DNA of 42,492 nt from Hyphomicrobium sp. GTDB lineage: Bacteria; Pseudomonadota; Alphaproteobacteria; Rhizobiales; Hyphomicrobiaceae. The stretch lies in contig NZ_JADZBI010000144.1 in assembly GCF_020852195.1 (NCBI RefSeq), positions 1 through 42,492 of the forward strand, written 5' to 3'. Below are positions 11,158 to 19,733 of this stretch, piece by piece (position 1 is the first letter of the stretch; every line of letters starts with the position of its first letter). The notes under the pieces were generated by a model that made no database searches, was not told the origin of the DNA, and saw nothing but the letters and a program-made list of their open reading frames with translations. A program made the translations under genes and the position numbers.

Positions 11158-12570
11158 ATGTCGGACATAGTTCAGTCGGCAGGGCGGGTGGCTCGCAGCC
11201 CGGCGTTCAAGTTCTTCCTGATCTCGTTCCTGATCCTGCTCCTGCTCATTCCGCTCTTGATCGTGGCGGCGCTGGTCTCGGAACGCGAAGGGCGCTCGCG
11301 CAGCGTGACGAGCGACGTGGCGCGCACCTGGGGCGGCATGCAGGCGCTCACCGGTCCGTTCCTGGTGGTGCCCTACAGCGTGCGCATCGAGACGCAAGAG
11401 GGAGACAAGGTGATCCAGCGCATGCAGGAGCGCCGCGCCGTCTTCCTGCCCGAGGAGCTCAACGTCGCCGGCGACGGGAGGTCCGGCGTGCTGCACCGCT
11501 CGATCTTCGACGTCAACGTGTACACGGCGACGCTGGCCATCGACGGCAGCTTCGCCGTGCCCGACATCGCGGCGGTGGATCCGAACGCGATCTCGGTGCG
11601 CTGGCGCGACGCGACGTTCGTGCTGGCGCTCAGCGACGTGGCGGGGCTCAAGGAGGCGGCAACGGTTCTCATCAACGGACAGGAGACGTTGCCGTTCGCG
11701 CCCAGCGTCGGCGTTCCCGGCAGCAACATGAGCGGCATCCATGCCAAGCTTTCGGCCGCGCCTTCCGCCCTTTCAGGCGACAGCCCACCGAGCGCCTTCC
11801 GGTTCCATGCCGACCTGCATTTCACGGGCTCCTCGTCGCTCAACTTCGCACCCGCGGCGCGCGAGACACGCGTCGAGCTCACATCCGACTGGCCGCACCC
11901 GAGCTTTTCCGGCGCGTTCCTGCCGATCGAGCGCACGATCAAGGCCGACGGCTTCTCGGCCAAGTGGCGCGTGCCCCATCTCGCGCGTAGCGTCCCGCAG
12001 GCGTGGAGCCTGGGGGACGGGGGCCTAGACCGCTTCCTCACGTATCAGTTCGGCGTCTCCTTCCATCAGCCGGTCGATTTCTACGATCTCGTCATGCGTG
12101 CGGTGAAGTACGGCATCCTGTTCCTCGCCACGGGCTTCATGGGGGTGTTCGTGCTCGAGCTGCTTTCGGACAAGCGCGTGCATCCCGTGCAGTATCTGTT
12201 CGTCGGCCTGGCGATGGTGTTCTTCTACGTGCTGCTGCTGTCGCTCGCGGAGCACTTCGGCTTCACGACGGCCTATGTCATCGCGTCCGCGGCGACGGGC
12301 GGCATGCTTGCAACCTATGTCGCAAAGGCGCTTGGCAGTGCGCAGCGCGGACTGATCATGGCAGGGCTGTTCGCGCTCCTCTACGGCTTCCTCTATCTCA
12401 TCCTGCGCCTCGAGGACTACGCGCTGCTGGCCGGCGCCCTGCTCGGATTCGCCGCGCTCACCGTCGTCATGTTCACCACGCTCAAGGTCGACTGGTCAGG
12501 GCTCGGCGGCCTCAGCAATGCGGAAAAACCTGAGGCCGGCGAAGGCACCCCTGCGCCCGGCGTGGTATGA
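11158..12570 (+). CDS. creD: Inner-membrane protein CreD family
   Basis: N-terminal TM, RTWGGMQALTGPFLVVPY, SFSGAFLPIERTIKADGFSAKWRVPHLARSVPQ, FHQPVDFYDLVMRAVKYGILFL, multi-TM C-terminus. Confidence 0.93.
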   Translation: MSDIVQSAGRVARSPAFKFFLISFLILLLLIPLLIVAALVSEREGRSRSVTSDVARTWGGMQALTGPFLVVPYSVRIETQEGDKVIQRMQERRAVFLPEELNVAGDGRSGVLHRSIFDVNVYTATLAIDGSFAVPDIAAVDPNAISVRWRDATFVLALSDVAGLKEAATVLINGQETLPFAPSVGVPGSNMSGIHAKLSAAPSALSGDSPPSAFRFHADLHFTGSSSLNFAPAARETRVELTSDWPHPSFSGAFLPIERTIKADGFSAKWRVPHLARSVPQAWSLGDGGLDRFLTYQFGVSFHQPVDFYDLVMRAVKYGILFLATGFMGVFVLELLSDKRVHPVQYLFVGLAMVFFYVLLLSLAEHFGFTTAYVIASAATGGMLATYVAKALGSAQRGLIMAGLFALLYGFLYLILRLEDYALLAGALLGFAALTVVMFTTLKVDWSGLGGLSNAEKPEAGEGTPAPGVV

Positions 12571-12685
12571 AGCGGCGCTGGCACCGCACGATTCGCAACC
12601 GAAAGGAGGCGCGGCGACCTACCTGCCATCCAAGAGCGGCATCGGCGTGCTGCCAGCTTGGGGAAGACGCAGGGAGACAAACAAA

Positions 12686-13354
12686 ATGAATATCAAGGCA
12701 CTCGTTGCCGAGTTCATCGGCACGTTCATGCTGACTGGTGCCGTGCTCGGCGCCGCGTTCTACTCGTTCGGAGCACCGGCAGGCGCGGCCGGCATCATTG
12801 GCGTCGCGCTCTCGATCGGCATCACGGTCTTTGCGACCGCGCGGGCGATCGGGCACATCTCGGGGGGCCATTACAATCCGGCCGTGACACTCGGCCTCGT
12901 GGCTGCTGGACGCTTCCAGCTCGGCGACGCCGTTCCCTACATCGTGGCCCAGTGCCTCGGCGCCATCGCCGTCACCGCCGTGTTCGCGGCGATCGGCAAT
13001 GCGCCCGCGACCTACGCCGCGAACGGCTACGGCAGCCTGTCGATGATCAACGCCAGCCTCACGAGCGTGCTCATCATCGAGGTGGTGCTGACGGCGTTCT
13101 TCCTGATCGTCATCCTGGGCTCGACGCGCGCCAGCGCACCCGCGGGCTCCGGACCGCTTGCGATCGGCCTCACGCTGACCGCGATCCACCTGATGTCGAT
13201 CCCGGTCTCGAACACGTCAGTCAACCCGGCGCGGAGCCTCGGGCCAGCCGTGTTCGCGGGCGGAGAGGCGCTGACGCAGCTCTGGGTGTTCATCCTGGCA
13301 CCCATTGCCGGCGCCGTGGTCGGGGCCTTGATCTACCGTTGGCTCGACGAATAG
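12686..13354 (+). CDS. aqpZ: Aquaporin (AqpZ-like MIP channel)
   Basis: Two NPA boxes (SGGHYNPAVT, SVNPARSLGPA); ATG 12686 within ORF 12518..13354. Confidence 0.92.
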   Translation: MNIKALVAEFIGTFMLTGAVLGAAFYSFGAPAGAAGIIGVALSIGITVFATARAIGHISGGHYNPAVTLGLVAAGRFQLGDAVPYIVAQCLGAIAVTAVFAAIGNAPATYAANGYGSLSMINASLTSVLIIEVVLTAFFLIVILGSTRASAPAGSGPLAIGLTLTAIHLMSIPVSNTSVNPARSLGPAVFAGGEALTQLWVFILAPIAGAVVGALIYRWLDE

Positions 13355-13412
13355 GCCGTTCGCGGATCACCGCGATCCGCCTCGAAAGGCTTTGAAATTG
13401 CGCCCAAATCGG

Positions 13413-13443
13413 CGGCCGCCTCAACCCGGGCGGCCGTTTCTTT
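13413..13443 (+). terminator. Probable intrinsic terminator after aquaporin
   Basis: CGGCCGCC-8 nt-GGCGGCCG followed by TTTCTTTG. Confidence 0.7.
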
Positions 13444-13722
13444 GCGACGTGCGACTTTTACGCCGCTGAAAAGTCCCTGTTTTTTCTTGATTTTTAAGGG
13501 GGTGTGTGCGATCTCGGCGTCGGCTCGGGCGCAGGGGCTTCGATCTCAACGATTCCATTTGTCCCTTTTCGAGCCCCCAATTCTGTATTTGCCCGCTTGC
13601 GGCAATCGCCATTCCCCTGCGCTCTCGTCGTCTTGAAGCTGCGCCCGGAGACCCTTTTGGGTTCGCCTTCCGGCTGCAAGCGCGCGCAAGACCTAAGAGA
13701 TCGTTGATGGAGACTTGGTTTT

Positions 13723-15285
13723 TTGGAAACGAAGACGTTCGCTGAGCTGGGGCTCAGCCAGAAGGTGCAGGCCGCGATCACCGCGGCCGGCTACACGAAT
13801 CCGACACCCATTCAGGCTGCAGCCATTCCGGTCGCCGTAACAGGCCGCGATGTGCTCGGCATCGCGCAGACCGGAACCGGCAAGACCGCCTCGTTCGTGC
13901 TGCCGATGATCACGCGGCTCGAGACGGGACGCGCCAGAGCACGCATGCCGCGCTCGCTGATCCTGGCGCCGACGCGCGAGCTTGCCGCCCAGGTGGCGCA
14001 GAGCTTCGAGAAGTACGGCGTCAACCACAAGCTCGACGTGGCGCTGCTCATCGGCGGCGTGTCGATGGACGATCAGGTACGCAAGCTCGACCGCGGCGTC
14101 GACGTGCTCATCGCGACACCGGGGCGGCTGCTCGACCACTTCCAACGCGGGCGGCTGATGCTGATGGGCGTCGAGATCCTCGTCATCGACGAGGCGGACC
14201 GCATGCTCGACATGGGCTTCATTCCCGACATCGAGAAGATCTGCAACCTCTTGCCGCCGCGCCGGCAGACGCTGTTCTTCTCCGCCACCATGCCGCCCGA
14301 GATCACGCGGCTCGTGAACCAGTTCCTGCGCGACCCGGAGCGGGTCGAGGTGGCCCGGCCGGCGACGACGGCCAAGACCATCACGCAGAGCTTCCGCTTC
14401 GTGTCCGACGGCGAGGATTGGGTGAAGCGCGAGGTGCTGCGCGACATGATCCGCAGCGACAACGTCAAGAACGCCATCATCTTCTGCAACCGCAAGCGGG
14501 ACGTGGCGATCCTGCTCAAGTCGCTCCTGAAGCACGGCTTCAACGCCGGGGCCTTGCACGGCGACATGGACCAGAAGAGCCGTATGGAAACGCTCGACAA
14601 GTTCCGCAACGGCGACATCACGCTGCTGGCCGCGAGCGATGTGGCGGCGCGCGGACTCGATATCCCGGACGTGTCGCACGTGTTCAACTTCGACCTGCCG
14701 TGGCAGTCGGACGACTACGTGCACCGCATCGGTCGCACGGGACGCGCGGGCAAGGAAGGCATCGCGCAGTCGATCGTCACGCCGGACGAGCTGAAATCGC
14801 TCAAGGACATCGAGAAGATGCTCGGCGAGCCTGTGGCCTGGATCGGCGAGTCGCCGACCGAGCAGGACTTCGCGGAGTCCGGCAAGCGCCGCAGGGGCCG
14901 TGGGCGCGGGGCGCGCCCCGGTGCACAGCGCGAAAGCGGTTCGCGCGGTCGCGGCGAGCGGCCTGCCGCGAGCAGCCGACCGGAGCATGCCGCCGAAGCC
15001 CGGCCCGGCAAGGGCGCGCGCGAGGAAGGCCGCGAGCAGCGGCGCTCCGAGGGACGCCGCGAGGGTGCAAGAACGCAGGCTCAGCCGCAGCCGAAAGCAC
15101 CGAGACCGGAGCCCCAGGCGACCAAGCGCGAGGAGCGGCCCGCAGCAGCAGCATCGCAGGCGCCGCGTCCGCGGCCCCGGCCTGTGGATGCGGAGCCCGC
15201 GAAGGCCGCCGTTGGCGCGTTCGCCGGCAATGTGCCGGCGTTTCTGAGGCGGCCGGCGCGGCCGGCCAAGGCGGCCGGCGAATAA
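13723..15285 (+). CDS. rhlE: DEAD-box RNA helicase, RhlE type
   Basis: Q motif PTPIQ, AQTGTGKT, PTRELAAQV, TPGRL, DEAD, SAT, HRIGRTGRAG; TTG start; long Arg/Gly/Pro-rich C-terminus. Confidence 0.92.
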   Translation: METKTFAELGLSQKVQAAITAAGYTNPTPIQAAAIPVAVTGRDVLGIAQTGTGKTASFVLPMITRLETGRARARMPRSLILAPTRELAAQVAQSFEKYGVNHKLDVALLIGGVSMDDQVRKLDRGVDVLIATPGRLLDHFQRGRLMLMGVEILVIDEADRMLDMGFIPDIEKICNLLPPRRQTLFFSATMPPEITRLVNQFLRDPERVEVARPATTAKTITQSFRFVSDGEDWVKREVLRDMIRSDNVKNAIIFCNRKRDVAILLKSLLKHGFNAGALHGDMDQKSRMETLDKFRNGDITLLAASDVAARGLDIPDVSHVFNFDLPWQSDDYVHRIGRTGRAGKEGIAQSIVTPDELKSLKDIEKMLGEPVAWIGESPTEQDFAESGKRRRGRGRGARPGAQRESGSRGRGERPAASSRPEHAAEARPGKGAREEGREQRRSEGRREGARTQAQPQPKAPRPEPQATKREERPAAAASQAPRPRPRPVDAEPAKAAVGAFAGNVPAFLRRPARPAKAAGE

Positions 15286-15321
15286 GGTCCCGCCCACCTG
15301 TTGCATCGATATCTGGTGCAC

Positions 15322-15364
15322 TGCTCCGCAGGCGCGCGGGATTGCGCGCTGCGGAGCATTTTGT
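15322..15364 (+). terminator. Probable intrinsic terminator after helicase
   Basis: TGCTCCGCA...TGCGGAGCA stem with inner GCGCGC pairing, followed by TTTTGT. Confidence 0.75.
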
Positions 15365-15563
15365 CCGTCGTCGCCTCGGGTTGCCGATCAATCCGCGATG
15401 CGCACGGCGTGCCGAAGCACAGCGCACGCGACGGCAACGCACAAAAGTGGAAGTCAAGAGAATCTTGCGCCGCAGCATGGGGAAGCTGTGGACAGGCGTA
15501 GGCTCTGCCTAATTTCCGAGCGTCGCCGACGCTACTGTCGTCCGTGCATTGGAGGCGACAGCC

Positions 15564-15866
15564 ATGCTTCATCATCGGCCGACCACACCAGTCAGGACAA
15601 GCTGCCCGAGCCGCGAGCCCGAGTACACGCCGGCTCACGACCTCATCGAGGGCGCGCAGCTTCGGCGCCTTGCCAGCACCGTGCTCGCAAAGTCCCCGGA
15701 GGACCTCGCGGCGCTTGCCGAGACCAATCCCCTGCTGGTCTGGGAGTGGATCGACGCCTTCCGTAAGGAAAGGCTCGCGGCGGAGACCGAGGCGCGGTAT
15801 TGGTCGGCGGCGGCGGCAGCGCTGGCCACGGCCTCGCCGCAGGCGGTGCGCGCGGCCGCCGAGTAA
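15564..15866 (+). CDS. Hypothetical protein, ~100 aa
   Basis: ATG 15564 in ORF 15549..15866; helical composition, co-oriented with the next gene. Confidence 0.5.
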   Translation: MLHHRPTTPVRTSCPSREPEYTPAHDLIEGAQLRRLASTVLAKSPEDLAALAETNPLLVWEWIDAFRKERLAAETEARYWSAAAAALATASPQAVRAAAE

Positions 15867-15907
15867 CGCGCGCCATCTTTGTGCGCTCCCCTTCCTGCGA
15901 CGGTGCC

Positions 15908-16456
15908 ATGCCGGATGTCGAGTTCTGCCGCTGGGACCAGCTCGCGTCGGATCCGGAGCACGAGCGGCTGAGCGCAGAGCTGGATCACGTCTTCTTCTCG
16001 TCCTCCGCCCGGCAGTCCTTCGCCAGCACGGAGGAGCGGGCGGCGTTCCGCGAGCGGTGGCTTGGCCGCTATCTCCTGCATTTTCCGGAGTATGCCCTCG
16101 TAGCGCTCGACGGCGGGCGTCATGTGATCGGCTATGTGGCGGGCAGCCTCGAGGATCCGGCCCACGATCCGCTGTTCGCCGATCTCGACCATTTCGCGCA
16201 TTTCGGCGCGCTCACGGCGCGCTATCCGGCGCAGCTTCACGTCAATCTCGATGCGGGCTGGCGGGGACGCGGCATCGGTGCCCGGCTCGTGGACCGATTC
16301 GCCGAGATGGCGCGCGAAGCCGGAAAGCCCGGCTTGCATGTCGTGACGGCACGCGGCATGCGCAACGTCGGGTTCTATCTCGCCAACGGCTTCGTGGAGC
16401 GCGGCGCCGTCGACATGGGCGAACGCGAGTTGCTGTTCCTCGGCCGCGATCTCTGA
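15908..16456 (+). CDS. GNAT-family N-acetyltransferase
   Basis: LHVNLDAGWRGRGIGARLVDRFAEMAR (acetyl-CoA loop), GMRNVGFYLANGFVERG. Confidence 0.85.
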   Translation: MPDVEFCRWDQLASDPEHERLSAELDHVFFSSSARQSFASTEERAAFRERWLGRYLLHFPEYALVALDGGRHVIGYVAGSLEDPAHDPLFADLDHFAHFGALTARYPAQLHVNLDAGWRGRGIGARLVDRFAEMAREAGKPGLHVVTARGMRNVGFYLANGFVERGAVDMGERELLFLGRDL

Positions 16457-16558
16457 CATTACCAGTGGGGCAATGGCGCGCAGTTGCCATCGGAGCATTG
16501 AGCCGGGCGGCAACTCTCGGGCATAAGACGGAAACCGAGACGCAACGCGCCGAGATCG

Positions 16559-17341
16559 ATGACCGACGCTGCTCCGCAACCCTCCGCAAGGAAATCGACC
16601 GACCGAGCACCCGCAGTGGTGCTCGAAGGCGTGCAGAAGTGGTTCGGCGACTTCCATGTGCTGCGCGACATCTCGCTCACCGTCAAAGAGGGCGAGAAGA
16701 TCGTCATCTGCGGCCCGTCCGGCTCCGGGAAGTCGACGCTGATCCGCTGCCTCAACGGACTCGAGACGCATGACGACGGGCGCATCGTCGTCGACGGCAC
16801 GGAGCTGACGCGCGATCTCAGAACGCTCGAGACCATCCGCTCCGAGGTCGGCATGGTGTTTCAGAGCTTCAACCTGTTTCCGCATCTCTCGGTGCTCGAC
16901 AACCTGACGCTGGCGCCGCAATGGGTGCGCGGCGTCAAGCGCGCGGAGGCCGAGCGCGCGGCCATGGCGCTGCTCGAGCGCGTGCGCATCGCCGATCAGG
17001 CGCAGAAGTTTCCGGGGCAGCTCTCGGGCGGACAACAGCAGCGCGTCGCCATCGCGCGCGCGCTCGCCATGAACCCGCGCATCATGCTGTTCGACGAGCC
17101 GACGAGCGCGCTCGACCCCGAGATGGTGAAGGAGGTGCTCGACGTGATGATCGCACTCGCCAAGCAGGGCATGACCATGCTGGTCGTCACGCACGAGATG
17201 GGCTTCGCGCGCGCGGTGGCAGACCGCGTGATCTTCATGGACCGCGGCGAGATCGTCGAGCAGGGGCCGCCGCAGGCGATGTTCGAAGCGCCCAAGCACG
17301 AGCGCACGCGCGCGTTCCTCTCCCAGATCCTCGGGCACTGA
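16559..17341 (+). CDS. aapP: General L-amino-acid ABC transporter ATP-binding protein
   Basis: Walker [10 protein letters not shown], signature [16 protein letters not shown], Walker [24 protein letters not shown], highly GlnQ/AapP-like. Confidence 0.92.
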   Translation: MTDAAPQPSARKSTDRAPAVVLEGVQKWFGDFHVLRDISLTVKEGEKIVICGPSGSGKSTLIRCLNGLETHDDGRIVVDGTELTRDLRTLETIRSEVGMVFQSFNLFPHLSVLDNLTLAPQWVRGVKRAEAERAAMALLERVRIADQAQKFPGQLSGGQQQRVAIARALAMNPRIMLFDEPTSALDPEMVKEVLDVMIALAKQGMTMLVVTHEMGFARAVADRVIFMDRGEIVEQGPPQAMFEAPKHERTRAFLSQILGH

Positions 17342-17373
17342 GATGGGCGCTATGAGACTCATCGGCATCGATC

Positions 17374-17499
17374 CCCCTCCCCATCTCGCCGAAGGCGAGT
17401 CTTCGACTCGACGTGGGGAGGGGTCAGTGGTGGGGGGAAGCCCAACGGCTACCGTTCTGGAATCCCCCCCTCCTAGCCTCCCCCACAAGGGGGGAGGGA
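17374..17499 (+). repeat. Structured composite repeat, copy 1
   Basis: CCCCTCCCCA-[TCTCGCCGAAGGCGAGTCTTCGACTCGACG]-TGGGGAGGGG, then CCTCCCCC-ACAA-GGGGGGAGGGA. Counterpart at 35737..35843. Confidence 0.85.
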
Positions 17500-17507
17500 C
17501 TGCGAGC

Positions 17508-18530
17508 GTGCGCGCGGCCATCGTTTGCGCCATTTCCGCCGTCCTTGCTGTGCTGAGCGTTCTTCCGGCCGCCGCGCAGTCGCCGACGCTCGACAGCGTG
17601 AAGAAGCGTGGGCAGCTCGTGTGCGGCGTCAACACCGGGCTCGCAGGCTTCGCGGCGCCGGACGACCGCGGCAACTGGGTCGGCATCGACGTCGATTTCT
17701 GCCGCGCGGTGGCCGCCGCCATCTTCCGCGACGGCACCAAGGTCCGCTTCGTGCCGCTCAACGCCAAGGAGCGCTTTACGGCGCTGCAGTCGCGCGAGGT
17801 GGACATCCTCTCGCGCAACACGACCTGGACCATGAGCCGCGACACCTCGCTCGGCCTCAACTTCTCCGGCATCCTCTATTTCGACGGGCAGGCGTTCATG
17901 GTGCGGCGCGCGCTCGGGCTCAAGTCCGCCAACGAGCTCAAGGGTGCCAGCATCTGCGTGCAGAGCGGCACCACGAACGAGCTCAACCTCGCCGACTTCT
18001 TCGCCACGCGCGGGCTCACCTACCGCCCCGTCGTCTACGAACGGCTGGTCGAGGTGCTCGGCGCCTACGCCAGCGGACGGTGCGACGCGTTCACGACCGA
18101 TAGCTCGCAGCTCATCGCCGAGCGCACGCGGCTGCCCGACCCCGACGCGCATGAGGTGCTGCCGGACCTCATCTCGAAGGAGCCGCTGGGGCCGGCCGTG
18201 CGCCAGGGCGATGCCGTCTGGTCCAACATCGTGCGCTGGACGCTGTTCGCGCTGATCAACGCCGAGGAGCTCGGCGTCACGCAGGCGAGCGTCGAGGCCG
18301 ACCGGGAGTCCTCCAACCCCGAGATCCGCCGGCTGCTCGGCACGGAGGGCGACTACGGAAAGGGCATCGGTCTCGATCGCGACTGGGCGGTCTCGGTGCT
18401 GAAGGCCGTCGGCAACTATGGCGAGAGCTTCGAGCGTAACCTCGGGCAGGGCTCGCCACTCAAGATCGCGCGCGGTCGCAACGCGCTGTGGAAGGACGGC
18501 GGGCTGATGTACGCCCCGCCGGTGCGGTGA
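17508..18530 (+). CDS. aapJ: General L-amino-acid ABC transporter substrate-binding protein
   Basis: Signal peptide VRAAIVCAISAVLAVLSVLPAAAQSPTLDSVKKRGQLVCGVNTGLAGFA; SBP_bac_3 family motifs. GTG 17508 preferred to ORF start 17343, which would translate the repeat. Confidence 0.9.
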   Translation: MRAAIVCAISAVLAVLSVLPAAAQSPTLDSVKKRGQLVCGVNTGLAGFAAPDDRGNWVGIDVDFCRAVAAAIFRDGTKVRFVPLNAKERFTALQSREVDILSRNTTWTMSRDTSLGLNFSGILYFDGQAFMVRRALGLKSANELKGASICVQSGTTNELNLADFFATRGLTYRPVVYERLVEVLGAYASGRCDAFTTDSSQLIAERTRLPDPDAHEVLPDLISKEPLGPAVRQGDAVWSNIVRWTLFALINAEELGVTQASVEADRESSNPEIRRLLGTEGDYGKGIGLDRDWAVSVLKAVGNYGESFERNLGQGSPLKIARGRNALWKDGGLMYAPPVR

Positions 18531-18538
18531 GGCGGCCC

Positions 18539-19729
18539 ATGGGAGACGCGTTCAAGCGCTGGCTCATGCGCAAGCCCTGGATCGATGCGGCCTACGATCC
18601 GAACGTGCGCGCCGTCGCCTTTCAATTGCTGCTCGTGCTGGCGCTCGTGCTCGTCGCGGTCGAGATCGTGCTCAACACGGCCGCCAACCTGCAGAAGCAG
18701 AACATCGCCTCGGGGTTCGGCTTTCTGGCGCGGACGGCGGGCTTCGACATCTCGCAGTCGCTCGTCCCCTACACGAGCAAGAGCAGCTACGGACAGGCGT
18801 TCCTTGTCGGGCTAACGAACACGCTGCTGGTCGCGGTGCTCGGCATCGTGCTGGCGACGGTGCTCGGCTTCACGCTCGGCATCGCGCGCGGCTCGCCAAA
18901 CTGGCTCGCCTCGCGCCTCGCGCTCGCCTACGTGGAGGTGGTGCGCAACGTGCCGCTGCTGCTGCAGCTTCTCGTCTGGTACGTGGCGGTGCTGCGCGCG
19001 CTCCCCGCGCCGCAAGAGGCGCTGGCGCTGCCCGCCGGCGTCTTCGTCGACAAGCGCGGGCTGCACCTGCCGCGCGTCACGCTCGAGAGCGGGGGCACGC
19101 TGCTGCTCCTCGCGCTTCTGGTGTCGGTGATCGGCGCGGTCTGGCTCTGGCGGACGGGCAAGCGGACACGGGAGGAGGAGACCGTCGAACGCGATCCGGT
19201 GCGGCTCGCCGTCTGGGCGCTCGTCGTGCTGCTGCCGGTGCTTGCGCTGATGATCGCCGGCAAGACGGTAGCCTATCCCGTGCTCGAGCGATTCAACCAC
19301 GAGGGCGGGCTTTCCATAGAGCCCGAGTTCCTGGCGCTCCTGATCGGGCTTTCGACCTATACAGCCGCGTTCATCGCCGAGATCGTGCGTGCAGGTCTTG
19401 CCGGCGTGCCAAAGGGCCAGCGGGAAGCGGCGGCGGCGCTCGGCCTCAGCCGGCGGCATGCGCTGCGCTTCGTCATCCTACCGCAGGCGCTGCGCATCAT
19501 CATCCCGCCGCTCACCAACCAGTACTTGAACCTCACCAAGAACTCGTCGCTGGCGGTGGCCATCGGCTATCCGGACCTCGTATCGGTATTCTCGGGCACC
19601 GTGCTCAACCAGACCGGCCAGGCGGTCGAGGTGATCCTGATCACGATGGCGGTCTATCTCGCCATCAGCCTCGCGACGGCGCTGACCATGAACTGGTTCA
19701 ACGCCCGCACCGCCTGGGCCGAGCGGTGA
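18539..19729 (+). CDS. aapQ: General L-amino-acid ABC transporter permease
   Basis: HisM/GlnP-type permease, EVVRNVPLLLQLL, long insert, GVPKGQREAAAALGLSRRHALRFVILPQALRIIIPPLTNQYLNLTKNSSLA. Confidence 0.92.
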   Translation: MGDAFKRWLMRKPWIDAAYDPNVRAVAFQLLLVLALVLVAVEIVLNTAANLQKQNIASGFGFLARTAGFDISQSLVPYTSKSSYGQAFLVGLTNTLLVAVLGIVLATVLGFTLGIARGSPNWLASRLALAYVEVVRNVPLLLQLLVWYVAVLRALPAPQEALALPAGVFVDKRGLHLPRVTLESGGTLLLLALLVSVIGAVWLWRTGKRTREEETVERDPVRLAVWALVVLLPVLALMIAGKTVAYPVLERFNHEGGLSIEPEFLALLIGLSTYTAAFIAEIVRAGLAGVPKGQREAAAALGLSRRHALRFVILPQALRIIIPPLTNQYLNLTKNSSLAVAIGYPDLVSVFSGTVLNQTGQAVEVILITMAVYLAISLATALTMNWFNARTAWAER

Positions 19730-19733
19730 GGGC

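Noticed and set aside
13693-15321. 542-aa antisense ORF over the DEAD-box helicase
   Set aside because: No family motifs; explained by absence of AT-rich stops opposite a high-GC gene.
15635-17872. 745-aa antisense ORF over GNAT, aapP and part of aapJ
   Set aside because: Spans three clear genes in antisense and contains no motif; shadow ORF.
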